A DNA stretch of 64,000 nucleotides from Marihabitans asiaticum (GCF_007828725.1 NZ_VIUW01000001.1:868001-932000), one strand, 5' to 3'. Shown: positions 29,179 through 38,594, numbered from the stretch's first letter. Numbers and translations: made by a program. Notes: generated by a model not told the origin, from the sequence alone.

Positions 29179-30108
29179 ATGAGCCGACATGTAGACCCCG
29201 AACGTGACCTCACAGCGCTGCGCGCGCTCGCCGTTGACCGCATCGTGTCCACCAAGCAAGCCGGTCGCGCCGGGCTGTCCAGCTTCGACCTCCTCGAGCT
29301 GGCCCGTGAGACGCACCTGCATCACCTCATGCGTGGCATGTGGGCGACGGAGCGGCCGGCTGACGACAAGGACGAGCACCTCCTGAGGACGCTCGCGGTC
29401 CTGCGGCGGCACGTGAAGCGCTCTGCCGCGACCGCGCACTCGGCGCTGGTCCTCCATGGCCTGCCGACCCTCGAGTGCGACCTCGCTCGGGTGCACGTCC
29501 AGCGAGAGAGCAGCACGACGACCCGACGGGGCAAGGACTACACGGCTCACCTGCGCGAGGGTGAAATCACGACGATGACCCGTCCGCCGCTGATCGTCGC
29601 GGAGGCTCCCGTCGTTGACATCGAGACCGCCATCGTCTTGACGGGGTTGCTCTCCGGCCCGCGGTCGGCGGCCGTGGCCGCCGATGCGGCCGCCCGCGCT
29701 GGTCTGACGACGCCCGATCGCCTTCAGACCGTGGCCGGCCAGCGCTACCGCGGGTCGAAGGGGATCGGTGCCGTGCGTCGTGCGCTGGCCGACGTCGACG
29801 GGCGAAGGGAGTCCCCGGGCGAGACGCTCACCGCGCAGGTCTGCCACGGGCTGGGCTACGACCTCGAACCGCAGGTGTGGATCGGGCCGTACCGGGTGGA
29901 CTTCCTCATCAAGGGGAGCCGGGTGGTCCTCGAGTTCGACGGGGCGATGAAGTACCGCACGCCCGAGGACGTCGTGGCGGAGAAGAGGCGCGAGGACGAG
30001 CTCCGCGCGAGGGGCTACATCGTGGTGCGGCTGATGTGGAGCGACGTGTACAACCCGAAGAAGGTCAAGGCGAAGCTGGAGCGGGCGATGGCTGCGTCCG
30101 TCGCCTGA
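29179..30108 (+). CDS. DUF559 (Vsr/PD-(D/E)XK-like) protein with AbiEi-type N-terminus
   Basis: A 309-residue protein. The C-terminal part VWIGPYRVDFLIKGSRVVLEFDG followed by KRREDELRARGYIVVRLMW has the acidic-strand pattern of DUF559/Vsr-like nucleases; D and E in the two strands would be catalytic. The N-terminal 80 residues look like the helix-turn-helix of AbiEi-type proteins. Such genes occur as scattered single copies in actinobacteria; their function is unproved. Its position within the otherwise conserved dapD-dapE junction, with related palindromes on both sides, points to insertion as a unit. GC content is like its neighbours. Confidence 0.72.
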   Translation: MSRHVDPERDLTALRALAVDRIVSTKQAGRAGLSSFDLLELARETHLHHLMRGMWATERPADDKDEHLLRTLAVLRRHVKRSAATAHSALVLHGLPTLECDLARVHVQRESSTTTRRGKDYTAHLREGEITTMTRPPLIVAEAPVVDIETAIVLTGLLSGPRSAAVAADAAARAGLTTPDRLQTVAGQRYRGSKGIGAVRRALADVDGRRESPGETLTAQVCHGLGYDLEPQVWIGPYRVDFLIKGSRVVLEFDGAMKYRTPEDVVAEKRREDELRARGYIVVRLMWSDVYNPKKVKAKLERAMAASVA

Positions 30109-30127
30109 CCTGGCCCGACCGGCGACC

Positions 30128-30194
30128 AGTTTGTTGGCCGTGCAGCACATGCACCTGCTGCACGGGCACCGAAGTGCTGCGTGCAGCAGTTTGT
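30128..30194. repeat. Family C palindromic element, right copy
   Basis: Contains GTGCAGCACATGCACC and TGCTGCACGGGC, one base different from the left copy at 29024-29096, and ends GTGCAGCAGTTTGT. Its last base is the first base of the dapE -10 box TAGGGT (30194-30199), so the element reaches exactly to the dapE promoter. Confidence 0.8.
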
Positions 30195-30205
30195 AGGGTG
30201 CGGGT

Positions 30206-31282
30206 ATGGCTGAGCTGGACCTCTCGAGCGATGTCGTCGCCCTCACCGCCGCGCTGTGCGACATCGAGTCGGTGAGCCGGGACGAAGGGGGGATCGCCGA
30301 CGCCGTCGAGGCTGCCCTGCGGGCCCTGCCGCACCTCGACGTCACCCGCTTCGGCCACACCGTGGTCGCCCGCACCGATCTCGGCCGCGAAGAGCGGGTG
30401 GTCCTCGCCGGCCACCTCGACACCGTCCCGCTGACCGACCCGCCCAACCTGCCGACGCGGCGCGAGATGGTCGACGGTGAGGAGGTGCTCTACGGCCGTG
30501 GCACCGTCGACATGAAGGGCGGCGTCGCGGTGCAGCTGCGGATCGCCCACGAGGTCCGCGAGCCCGCCCGTGATCTCACCTTCGTCTTCTACGAGGCCGA
30601 GGAGATCGAGGAGCGCTACAACGGGCTGAAGCACCTCGCCGCCGACCACCCCGAGCTCCTCGCCGCCGACCTGGCGGTCCTCCTCGAGCCGACCAACGCC
30701 GAGGTCGAGGGGGGCTGCAAGGGGACGATGCGGGTCGAGGTGAGTACCAAGGGCATCGCTGCCCACTCCGCCCGCCCGTGGAACGGGCACAACGCGATCC
30801 ACGACATGCACGACATCCTGCGCCGCCTCGCCGACTACGAGGAGCGGGCCGTCGAGGTCGACGGGCTGACCTACCACGAGGCGCTCCAGGCGGTGGGCAT
30901 CGAGGGCGGTATCGCCGGCAACGTCATCCCCGACCGGTGCACCGTACGGATCAACTACCGCTTCGCTCCCGACCGGTCCGGCGAGGAGGCGCTCGCCCAC
31001 CTGCACTCGGTCTTCCCCGAGCACGAGCTGCGGGTCACCGATCTCGCCGAGGGTGCTCGACCCGGGCTGGATCGCCCGGCCGCGCAGACCTTCGTCGAGG
31101 CGCTCGCGGTTCCGGTCGGCCCGAAGGAGGGGTGGACCGATGTGGCCCGCTTCGCGGCCCTGGGTATCCCGGCGGTCAACTTCGGGCCCGGCGACCCCAA
31201 CCTCGCCCACCACGACGAGGAACGCTGCCCGGTCGCCCAGCTCGTCGCGGCGGAGGCGGCCATGCTGCGCTGGCTCGCGTAG
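30206..31282 (+). CDS. dapE: Succinyl-diaminopimelate desuccinylase
   Basis: A 358-residue M20-family zinc hydrolase releasing LL-DAP. Metal ligands are seen in AGHLDTVP (His70, with Asp72 beside it), YGRGTVDMKGG (Asp102) and the Glu pair of YEAEEIEE. ATG 30206 lies 6 nt after TAGGGT (30194-30199), consistent with a leaderless transcript. The stop codon TAG at 31280 is reused as the first three bases of the next gene's -10 box. It completes the dapC, dapD, dapE set in this region. Confidence 0.94.
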   Translation: MAELDLSSDVVALTAALCDIESVSRDEGGIADAVEAALRALPHLDVTRFGHTVVARTDLGREERVVLAGHLDTVPLTDPPNLPTRREMVDGEEVLYGRGTVDMKGGVAVQLRIAHEVREPARDLTFVFYEAEEIEERYNGLKHLAADHPELLAADLAVLLEPTNAEVEGGCKGTMRVEVSTKGIAAHSARPWNGHNAIHDMHDILRRLADYEERAVEVDGLTYHEALQAVGIEGGIAGNVIPDRCTVRINYRFAPDRSGEEALAHLHSVFPEHELRVTDLAEGARPGLDRPAAQTFVEALAVPVGPKEGWTDVARFAALGIPAVNFGPGDPNLAHHDEERCPVAQLVAAEAAMLRWLA

Positions 31283-31292
31283 GGTCGAGCTC

Positions 31293-32098
<806 letters not shown>

Positions 32099-32099
<1 letters not shown>

Positions 32100-32437
32100 T
32101 GATCTGGGTGCTCCTCATCGCGATCGCGGTCGTCGTTGCGGCCGGTACCGTCGCGCTCGCGACCGGGCGGCTCGCGGTCGACCCCGTGCCCCCGCCGGCA
32201 TCCACGACGCCGCAGGTGGGTCTGGGCGAGGTCTTCCGGGCGGGCGACGTCGACGAGGTCCGCTTCGACACCGCGCTGCGCGGCTACCGGATGGACCAGG
32301 TCGACGACGTCCTCGACCAGCTACGCGGGCGGATCGCCGAGCTGGAGGGCGAAGGGGGAGGCGCGCCTCCCCCTTCGCCTGCGGCTCTCTCGTCGCCGGA
32401 CGCCTTCGCGACACCGGATACGGAGCGCGCCCGGTGA
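32099..32437 (+). CDS. Small membrane protein with DivIVA domain
   Basis: A 112-residue protein: one N-terminal membrane helix (residues 1-24), then VFRAGDVDEVRFDTALRGYR and MDQVDDVLDQLRGRIAELE, the DivIVA domain motif and start of a coiled coil. Proteins of this type occur next to LOG and glycosyltransferase genes in actinobacteria and may recruit envelope enzymes to curved membrane. Its ATG shares one base with the upstream stop (TGATG). The Gly/Pro-rich end is encoded by a perfect 32-bp palindrome (32348-32379). Confidence 0.82.
32348..32379. repeat. Perfect 32-bp palindrome inside the DivIVA-domain gene
   Basis: The arm GGCGAAGGGGGAGGCG is followed directly by its complement. It holds two opposed copies of the CGAAGGGG octamer, like the citrate synthase terminator, but here inside codons for a Gly/Pro-rich tail. 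Confidence 0.85.
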
Positions 32438-32898
32438 GCGCGGTGACGGTCCGGCGGCGCGTCGCGGCGCCCCCGGAGGAGGTCTGGGAGCGGGTAACCG
32501 AAGTCCGGCGTCACGGTGACCACGTGCCGCTGACGGCGATCACCCAGGACGAGGACCTGCGCCTGGGTTCGATCTTCGTGGCGAGGACTGCGGTAGGCCC
32601 CCTGGGCTTCGACGACCCGATGGTCGTCAGCGGCTGGGAGCCGCCGCCGAGCACCCCGGCGCGCATGCGAATGGTCAAGACCGGCGCGCTCCTCGCCGGG
32701 TGGGCCAGCATCGAGGTCGTGCCGGTCGCCGGCGGCGCCGAGGTGGCGTGGACCGAGGAGATCGTGCCGACCCCGTCGGGGCTGCGGCCGCTGGCCCGCC
32801 TGGTCGACCCGATCGCCCGGCGCGCGACGGCCGCCCTGCTGGCGCGCGTCCTCGACGGGGTCCTCACCGGCCTTCCGCCCGTGGACGGCCGGGCTTGA
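32434..32898 (+). CDS. SRPBCC-family (START-like) protein
   Basis: A 154-residue polyketide-cyclase/SRPBCC-type lipid-binding fold: the N-terminal RRRVAAPPEEVWERVTEV strand-helix and C-terminal amphipathic helix RRATAALLARVLDGVL are typical. The ligand is unknown. GTG 32434 overlaps the DivIVA-domain gene by GTGA and the next gene starts within TTGA at its end, so it is translationally coupled on both sides within an envelope-related operon. Confidence 0.75.
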   Translation: MSAVTVRRRVAAPPEEVWERVTEVRRHGDHVPLTAITQDEDLRLGSIFVARTAVGPLGFDDPMVVSGWEPPPSTPARMRMVKTGALLAGWASIEVVPVAGGAEVAWTEEIVPTPSGLRPLARLVDPIARRATAALLARVLDGVLTGLPPVDGRA

Positions 32899-34151
32899 AG
32901 CTCCTGGGCCGGGAGGGTCGCGAGCGCGTCACCGCAGCGGCCCTGCAGCACCCCTCCCGCGCCCTGCTCGGCGTCTACGCCCTGAGCCGAGTCGTCGCAC
33001 TCCTGGGCATCTGGGTCGCGGCGCGCTACTACCAGGAGCCGGCCGGTGTCGGTCACCTCGAGCCGACGGTGCGCGACATGTTCCAGCTGTGGGACGCGCA
33101 GTGGTATGAGCGGATCGTCACCGAGGGCTACCCCGTCCCGCTGCCGGCCGACCCGCGCACCGGGGAGATCACCTACAGCCAGTGGGCCTTCTTCCCGGTC
33201 TTCCCGGCGCTCGTGCGCCTCGTCATGGTCACCGGGCTGGGCTTCACCACGGCCGCCGTGCTGGTCAACCTCGTCGCCGGCGCGGCGGCGGTGCTGCTCA
33301 TCCACCGCGTCCTGCGCTTCCCCGGGCACGCGGCAAGCCAGCCGGCCCGGGACCGCCTGGCGCTCGTCGCGGCCGGGCTCTGGTGCCTCTACCCGGCGAC
33401 GGGGGTGATGCTGCTGGCGTACACCGAGGCCCTCGCCGCGTGCCTCGTCGCCGGGGCGTTGCTGCTGCTCATGCGCCGGCACTACCTGTGGTTCGCGCTC
33501 GTCGCGGTCGTCCTCGGATACACCCGCGCCGTCGCCCCCGCCCTCGGGCTGGCCGTCCTCGTTCACCTCCTCCTGCGATGGCGCGAGGACCGGGCGGCCG
33601 GGGTGCGGCCGCTCGGCGGCGACCGGGTCGGGGTCGGGGTGATGCTGGCGGCGACGGCCTTCTCGGCGGTCGCCTGGCCGCTGACGGTCGGGTACTTCTC
33701 GGGTCTGCCGGATGCGTTCTTCCAGGTCCAGGCGGCGTGGGGGCAGCGCCCGGCGCAGGGCCCGTTCGTCCTGTGGTTCAGCTGGGCGTGGGAGGAGAAG
33801 GGCCTGGCCGGCGTCGTCGTGATGGTCGCGCTCGTCGCGACCTATCTCGCCCTGGTCATCGGGCGGCACGGGTCCTGGATGCCGCTCGAGGTCCGGATGT
33901 GGGCCCTGGCCTACCCCTTGTACCTCTTCGCCGTGGTCCGTCCGATCACGAGCATGTGGCGCTTCCTGCTCCTCGACTTCCCGATCGCGGCGCTCGTCAC
34001 CTCGGTGGCGATGCGCACCTCCACCGGCGGCGACGTGGTGCGGCACTGGCGCCTTCGGGTCGCGATCGTCGCGGTGCTCCTCGTCGGCGGCGTCATCGCC
34101 TGGTCGTGCGGGCTGCTGCCGTACGTGCCCTGGCACGTCACGCCGCCGTGA
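32895..34151 (+). CDS. PIG-V-like mannosyltransferase family membrane protein
   Basis: A 418-residue polytopic membrane protein with about eight to ten helices. Near the N-terminus, MFQLWDAQWYERIVTEGYP matches the Asp-containing luminal loop of GT-C mannosyltransferases of the PIG-V type, which take sugar from polyprenyl-phosphate donors; QWAFFPVFPALVRL is also typical. I choose TTG 32895, which overlaps the previous stop as TTGA and gives KLLGREGRERVTA. The acceptor (glycolipid, wall polymer or protein) cannot be told from sequence. Confidence 0.75.
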   Translation: MKLLGREGRERVTAAALQHPSRALLGVYALSRVVALLGIWVAARYYQEPAGVGHLEPTVRDMFQLWDAQWYERIVTEGYPVPLPADPRTGEITYSQWAFFPVFPALVRLVMVTGLGFTTAAVLVNLVAGAAAVLLIHRVLRFPGHAASQPARDRLALVAAGLWCLYPATGVMLLAYTEALAACLVAGALLLLMRRHYLWFALVAVVLGYTRAVAPALGLAVLVHLLLRWREDRAAGVRPLGGDRVGVGVMLAATAFSAVAWPLTVGYFSGLPDAFFQVQAAWGQRPAQGPFVLWFSWAWEEKGLAGVVVMVALVATYLALVIGRHGSWMPLEVRMWALAYPLYLFAVVRPITSMWRFLLLDFPIAALVTSVAMRTSTGGDVVRHWRLRVAIVAVLLVGGVIAWSCGLLPYVPWHVTPP

Positions 34152-34280
34152 CCGGTGCGGACGGTCGGATTAGGTCGACCTCGCGCCAGGGGAGATAATG
34201 AGGCGTTGACCGATGCGGTGCTCAACGCACCGTGGACCATCGTCCGGACGCTCGGGCGGTGAGCAGAAGGGATTGCATCA

Positions 34281-34454
34281 ATGGCGGCAATGAAGCCTCG
34301 TACCGGCGACGGACCTCTTGAGGTGACCAAGGAAGGGCGCGGCATCGTCCTGCGGATGCCCCTCGAGGGTGGCGGCCGCCTGGTCGTCGAGATGACCCCC
34401 GACGAGGTCAAGGCCCTCGGTCAGGCCATCGACGACTGCGACGGCCTGAAGTAG
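34281..34454 (+). CDS. DUF3117 small conserved protein
   Basis: A 57-residue protein starting MAAMKPRTGDGPLEVTKEGR and ending with DEVKALGQAIDDCDGLK. It matches the DUF3117 family, almost invariant across actinobacteria and of unknown function. The upstream 129 bp holds GGTCGACC and GATAAT (a possible -10). It is followed by a strong terminator at 34467, so it forms its own short transcript. The same small gene is found near LOG and glycogen genes in mycobacteria. Confidence 0.92.
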   Translation: MAAMKPRTGDGPLEVTKEGRGIVLRMPLEGGGRLVVEMTPDEVKALGQAIDDCDGLK

Positions 34455-34466
34455 CACTTCACTGAT

Positions 34467-34505
34467 CGACGGGCCCCCGGCGTGCACGACGTCGGGGGCC
34501 CGTCG
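34467..34505 (+). terminator. Terminator after the DUF3117 gene
   Basis: Arms CGACGGGCCCCCG and CGGGGGCCCGTCG pair over 13 bp with a 13-nt loop, 12 nt after the stop codon. No U-tract, as usual in high-GC actinobacteria. Confidence 0.8.
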
Positions 34506-34581
34506 CCGTTCCCGCCGGCCCCGATCGTGCGACCCGGGCCGGCCGGTTGGCCGCCCTCGTGCGACGGCTATCGTCGGGCCC

Positions 34582-36099
34582 ATGCCTGCTGATGCCCTGC
34601 TGAGCCCGACGACCACCGACCTGACGTGCATCCCCTCGGTGCCGGCGTCCGCGAGCCAGGTCGCGGGGGAGCTGGTGCTCGTCCTCGGCCCCGGCGAGGG
34701 TGAGGCAGCCGGGGTCGACCCAGCCGCCTGGCGCTCGGCCCAGCAGCGCCTGGGTGAGGTCTCGGACGTGCCGGTCGTCGTGGAGCAGACCTCGGACGCG
34801 AAGGGGGGACGCCGGGTCACCGCGGTCCCCGCCGCGTCGACCCGGGACGAGGCGCGCGCCCTTGGTGGGGCGGTCGGGCGGTTCGGTCTCACCCTGGATG
34901 GGCGGGCCGAGGTCGTCGTGGCGCATCCGCTGCTCGCCGATGCCGGGCTGATCGAAGCCTTCGTCGAAGGGGTGGTGCTGGGCGGCTTCCGACCGGTGCA
35001 CGTCTCGATGCCTGCGGGTACCGAGTCGGGGCAGCGGTCGGCGGCCACCGTGGCCGAGCCGGGAGCACTCCCCGCTCGCCGGACGATGCTCGTGACCGGG
35101 GAGGGCGAGGGTGTGGTCGAGCGGGCGGTCACCGTGGCCCGTGCCTCGCTCGTCGCACGCAACCTGGCCAACACCCCCGCCAACATCGCAACCCCCCAGT
35201 GGATGGCCGAACGCGCCCGCGCCGTCGCCGACCGGCGCGGCCTGCGCGTCGCCGTCCGCGACGAGGTGGCCCTCGCCGACGAAGGCTTCGGGGGGCTGCT
35301 GGCCGTCGGGGGCGGGTCGGCCAACCCGCCCCGGCTCGTCGAGCTGGGCTACGAGCCCGCCGACGGTGCGGCGGCGCATGTCGTGCTCGTCGGCAAGGGC
35401 ATCACCTTCGACACCGGCGGGATCAGCGTCAAGCCGGCCGAGGCGATGGCGATGATGAAGACCGACATGAGCGGCTCGGCGGTCGTGCTGGCGGTCATCG
35501 ACGCGATCGCGGCGATGGGCCTGCCGGTCAAGGTCACCGCTCTCCTCCCGCTGGCCGAGAACGCCTTCGGCGAGTCCAGCTATCGACCGGGCGACGTCGT
35601 CACCCCCTTCGGCGGTCGCCGCACGGTCGAGATCAGCAACACCGACGCCGAGGGCCGGGTGGTCATGGCCGATGCCCTCGCCTACGCCGACGACCACCTC
35701 GACCCCGACGTCGTGATCGACGTCGCCACCCTGACCGGGGCCGCACGCGTCGCCCTGGCCCGCAGCATGGCCGCGCTCTTCGCCACCGACGACGAGCTGG
35801 CCGGCGGTCTGCGTGCGGCCGGCGCGAGCAGCGGCGAGCCGCTCTGGCGGTTCCCCCTGCACCAGCCCTACCGGACCTTCCTCGAGTCCTCGGTCGCCGA
35901 CCTCGACAACGCCCCTGGAAAGGCCGGCACGATCACCGCGGCGCTCTTCCTGGCCGAGTTCGTGGGAGACCGCCGGTGGGCCCATCTGGACATCGCCGGG
36001 CCGGGACGCTCGGATGATGACACCGGGCTGCTCAGCGAGGGCGCGACGGGCTACGGTGCTCGCGCCCTGATCACCTGGCTGGAAGGCATGGATCGATGA
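34582..36099 (+). CDS. pepA: Leucyl aminopeptidase (M17)
   Basis: A 505-residue M17 aminopeptidase with two metal ions. The C-terminal catalytic domain carries VGKGITFDTGGISVKP, MKTDMSGSA and the signature NTDAEGRVVMADAL. It removes N-terminal residues from peptides in the cytosol and fits with the peptide importers and Xaa-Pro aminopeptidase elsewhere in the window. ATG 34582 is 7 nt after TATCGT (34569-34574), a probable leaderless start. The last 4 nt (ATGA) overlap the next gene. Confidence 0.94.
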   Translation: MPADALLSPTTTDLTCIPSVPASASQVAGELVLVLGPGEGEAAGVDPAAWRSAQQRLGEVSDVPVVVEQTSDAKGGRRVTAVPAASTRDEARALGGAVGRFGLTLDGRAEVVVAHPLLADAGLIEAFVEGVVLGGFRPVHVSMPAGTESGQRSAATVAEPGALPARRTMLVTGEGEGVVERAVTVARASLVARNLANTPANIATPQWMAERARAVADRRGLRVAVRDEVALADEGFGGLLAVGGGSANPPRLVELGYEPADGAAAHVVLVGKGITFDTGGISVKPAEAMAMMKTDMSGSAVVLAVIDAIAAMGLPVKVTALLPLAENAFGESSYRPGDVVTPFGGRRTVEISNTDAEGRVVMADALAYADDHLDPDVVIDVATLTGAARVALARSMAALFATDDELAGGLRAAGASSGEPLWRFPLHQPYRTFLESSVADLDNAPGKAGTITAALFLAEFVGDRRWAHLDIAGPGRSDDDTGLLSEGATGYGARALITWLEGMDR

Positions 36100-36452
36100 A
36101 CGCTGGCTACGGGCTCGCCGTGCGGTGGTCCCTCGTTGACGCCGCGCCGGACGTCGCTGCCGAGCTGCGCGAGTACGTCGTGGGCACGTCGATGGCGACC
36201 TTCATGTTCCTCGACGGGCTGGCCTTCAAGACCTGGCGCATGCGCGAGGGGGAGTGGTTCGAGGGCACCTATGTCTTCGGTGACGAGCAGGCCCGCGACG
36301 ACTTCCAGGAGCAGTTCACCGGTCAGGCGCAGACGGCACCGGGCAGCCAGATCGTGGGCTCGGCGCCCGAGGTGATCGAGACCTTCGAGGTCGTCGCCGT
36401 GGCCGAGGGGCCGGCGCAGTTCCGCCGCGGAGCGGGCCCGCTCAGCGCTTGA
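36096..36452 (+). CDS. Small conserved protein, possibly a YdhR-type ferredoxin-like fold
   Basis: A 118-residue protein coupled to pepA by ATGA. The stretch ATFMFLDGLAFKTWRMREGEWFEGTYVF and the following helix DDFQEQFTGQ suggest an alpha/beta barrel of the YdhR/antibiotic monooxygenase type (quoted stretch shortened in meaning: residues about 34-61). No catalytic residues can be assigned. Its 3' end overlaps the converging methyltransferase gene by 11 nt. Confidence 0.6.
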   Translation: MNAGYGLAVRWSLVDAAPDVAAELREYVVGTSMATFMFLDGLAFKTWRMREGEWFEGTYVFGDEQARDDFQEQFTGQAQTAPGSQIVGSAPEVIETFEVVAVAEGPAQFRRGAGPLSA

Positions 36453-37074
36453 CCGCGGCGAGCAGCCCGTCGCCGACCGGCAGCAGCGCCGGGACGAGCC
36501 GCTCGTCGTCGCGCAGCGCCTTGCCGAGGTCACGCAGCACCGTGGTGGTCTCGTCGCGCTGAGCCGGGTCGGCGACGCGGTCGTGCCACAGCATGTTGTC
36601 CAGGGCCATGACCCCACCGGACCGCAGCAGGCGGATCGCGTGCTCGACGTACTCCGGGTAGGCCGCCTTGTCGGCGTCGACGTGCACCATGTCGTACGCC
36701 CCGTCGGTCATCCGGGGCAGGACCTGGCTCGCCGCTCCGACGATGACCCGCGTCCGCTGGGTCGGCACGCCGGCGGCGGCGAAGGTCTCGCGGGCGACGT
36801 GCGCGTTCTCCGGCTCGAGCTCGATCGTCGTCAGGACGCCGTCCTGGGGCATCCCGTCGAGCAGCCAGAGCCCCGAGGTCCCCGCACCGGACCCGATCTC
36901 GACGACGTGCCGGGCCTGAGAGGCGGCCGCGAGCAGCCGCAGCGCGGCCCCCACCCCGGTGCCGACGGGGGAGGCGCCGAGCGACTCACCGGACCGGCGG
37001 GCGCTCTCGGCCGGCCCGGACTCGGGGACGAATTCCTCGGCGTAGATATAGCTGGTCAGCCGCGATGCGCTCAT
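36442..37074 (-). CDS. SAM-dependent O-methyltransferase (class I)
   Basis: A 210-residue methyltransferase similar to Rv1220c and the caffeoyl-CoA/catechol type. SAM motif I is VVEIGSGAGTSGLWL, the acidic loop is TTIELEPEN, and the metal-binding VHVDADKAAYPEYVE plus ALDNMLWHDRV are in place. The substrate is unknown. ATG 37074 is 8 nt after TAGGCT on this strand, a likely leaderless start. It is divergent from htrA, with 74 bp holding both promoters. In mycobacteria sigE and rseA lie between these two genes; here they do not. Confidence 0.88.
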   Translation of the reverse strand: MSASRLTSYIYAEEFVPESGPAESARRSGESLGASPVGTGVGAALRLLAAASQARHVVEIGSGAGTSGLWLLDGMPQDGVLTTIELEPENAHVARETFAAAGVPTQRTRVIVGAASQVLPRMTDGAYDMVHVDADKAAYPEYVEHAIRLLRSGGVMALDNMLWHDRVADPAQRDETTTVLRDLGKALRDDERLVPALLPVGDGLLAAVKR

Positions 37075-37148
37075 GGCGCGTGAGCCTAGCCTGGAGTGCG
37101 CTCGGGCTCTGTTCGGTGGCTGACGGTGCCACCAGGCACAATCGGGGC

Positions 37149-38594
37149 ATGAGCGATCGCAGCGGGGACCAGCACGGGTCCGAAGGGGGCGTCCCGGGGG
37201 ACACCCAGCCGCTCGCCTCGCCGCGCCAGGAGGAGGGGTTCTGGCCCCGGCAGGAGCCGGCCCCCGAGCGTCCCGGCTCCGCCGAGCCCGGTCAGCCCGT
37301 TCACCCCGGCCAGCCCAGCCAGCCCGGCCAGCCCGTTCACCCCGGCCAGCCCGGCAACCCCGGCCAGCCCGTTCACCCCGGACCTCCCGGCAACCCCGGC
37401 AACCCCGGCCAGCCCGTTCACCCCGGACCTCCCGTCCACCCCGGGGCGCAGGGTGCCCAACCGACGCAGGCGATGCCGGTGGCCCCCGCTGCCCCGAGCA
37501 GGCGCCGGCGGCGCACCGTCTCGCTTCTTGGCGCGGCGACGGTGGTGGTGCTCACCGCGCTGCTCGCCGGGATCGGCGGAGGGCTACTCGGGGGGTTGGT
37601 CGCCGACCGTGCACCCGGCGTGGGCCCGGTGACCCTGGACGCTCCGGCGATCGAGCGGGAGGCCGGGTCGGTGGCCGACATCGCCTCGAACGCGGTCCCG
37701 AGCGTCGTGACGATCCGGGTCGGGTCCGGCCAGCGCAGCGGCACCGGCTCGGGGTGGGTCTACGACACCAGCGGCCACATCGTGACGAACAACCACGTCG
37801 CGGCAGCGGGCGGAGCCAGCTCGTCGTTGACCATCGAGCTGGCCGACGGGTCCCGGCGCGAGGCCGAGCTCGTCGGTCGCGACGAGAGCTACGACCTCGC
37901 GGTGCTCAAGGTCGATCCAGCCGACCTGACCCCCATCCCCGTCGGGGACTCCGCCGACGTGCTCGTCGGTGACAGCGTGGTCGCGGTGGGGTCCCCGCTC
38001 GGCCTGGGCAGCACGGTGACCGCCGGCATCGTCAGCGCGCTGGAGCGTCCGGTGACCGCCGGTGAGAGCGGAGCCGAGTCCTACATCAGTGCCATCCAGA
38101 CCGACGCGGCGATCAACCCGGGTAATTCCGGGGGGCCGCTGCTCAACGTCCGGGGCGAGGTGGTCGGGGTCAACTCCGCCATCGCGCAGGTCCCCAGCGG
38201 CATCGACAGCGCGAGCGGCTCGATCGGGCTGGGCTTCGCGATCCCGAGCGACCAGGTCCGGCGAACCGTCGACCAGCTCATCTCGACCGGCGAGGCCGTG
38301 CACCCCGTCATCGGCGTGCTGCTGGACACCCAGTACTCCGGCGACGGCGCGAAGGTTCGCGAGTCCGCCGCGGGCGGTCAGGACCCGGTCGTCCCCGACG
38401 GCCCGGCCGACCAGGCCGGGGTGCGTCCCGGCGACGTCATCGTCGAGATGGACGGGCAGCGGATCTCGAGCAACGACCAGCTCATCGTGCGCATCCGCTC
38501 CAAGGCGGTCGGCGACGAGGTCGAGCTCACCGTCGACCGGGGCGGCAAGGAAACCCAGCTGACGATGACCCTCGAAGCGGCGAAGGAGAACTAA
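37149..38594 (+). CDS. htrA: HtrA/DegP-like serine protease with PDZ domain
   Basis: A 481-residue membrane-anchored protease. A cytosolic region of about 120 residues is rich in Pro and built from GQPVHPGQP-like repeats; an Arg cluster and one membrane helix follow; then the trypsin-like domain with His216 (TNNHVA), Asp249 (YDLAVL) and Ser327 (GNSGGP), and a C-terminal PDZ domain (GPADQAGVRPGDVIVEMDG). It degrades or refolds damaged exported proteins. ATG 37149 is 6 nt after CACAAT, a possible -10. tatB starts 2 nt after its stop. Confidence 0.94.
   Translation: MSDRSGDQHGSEGGVPGDTQPLASPRQEEGFWPRQEPAPERPGSAEPGQPVHPGQPSQPGQPVHPGQPGNPGQPVHPGPPGNPGNPGQPVHPGPPVHPGAQGAQPTQAMPVAPAAPSRRRRRTVSLLGAATVVVLTALLAGIGGGLLGGLVADRAPGVGPVTLDAPAIEREAGSVADIASNAVPSVVTIRVGSGQRSGTGSGWVYDTSGHIVTNNHVAAAGGASSSLTIELADGSRREAELVGRDESYDLAVLKVDPADLTPIPVGDSADVLVGDSVVAVGSPLGLGSTVTAGIVSALERPVTAGESGAESYISAIQTDAAINPGNSGGPLLNVRGEVVGVNSAIAQVPSGIDSASGSIGLGFAIPSDQVRRTVDQLISTGEAVHPVIGVLLDTQYSGDGAKVRESAAGGQDPVVPDGPADQAGVRPGDVIVEMDGQRISSNDQLIVRIRSKAVGDEVELTVDRGGKETQLTMTLEAAKEN

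Noticed and set aside
36442-36452. Frameshift or annotation error at the 11-nt overlap of converging genes
   Set aside because: Both proteins end normally for their lengths; short 3' overlaps are ordinary in compact genomes.
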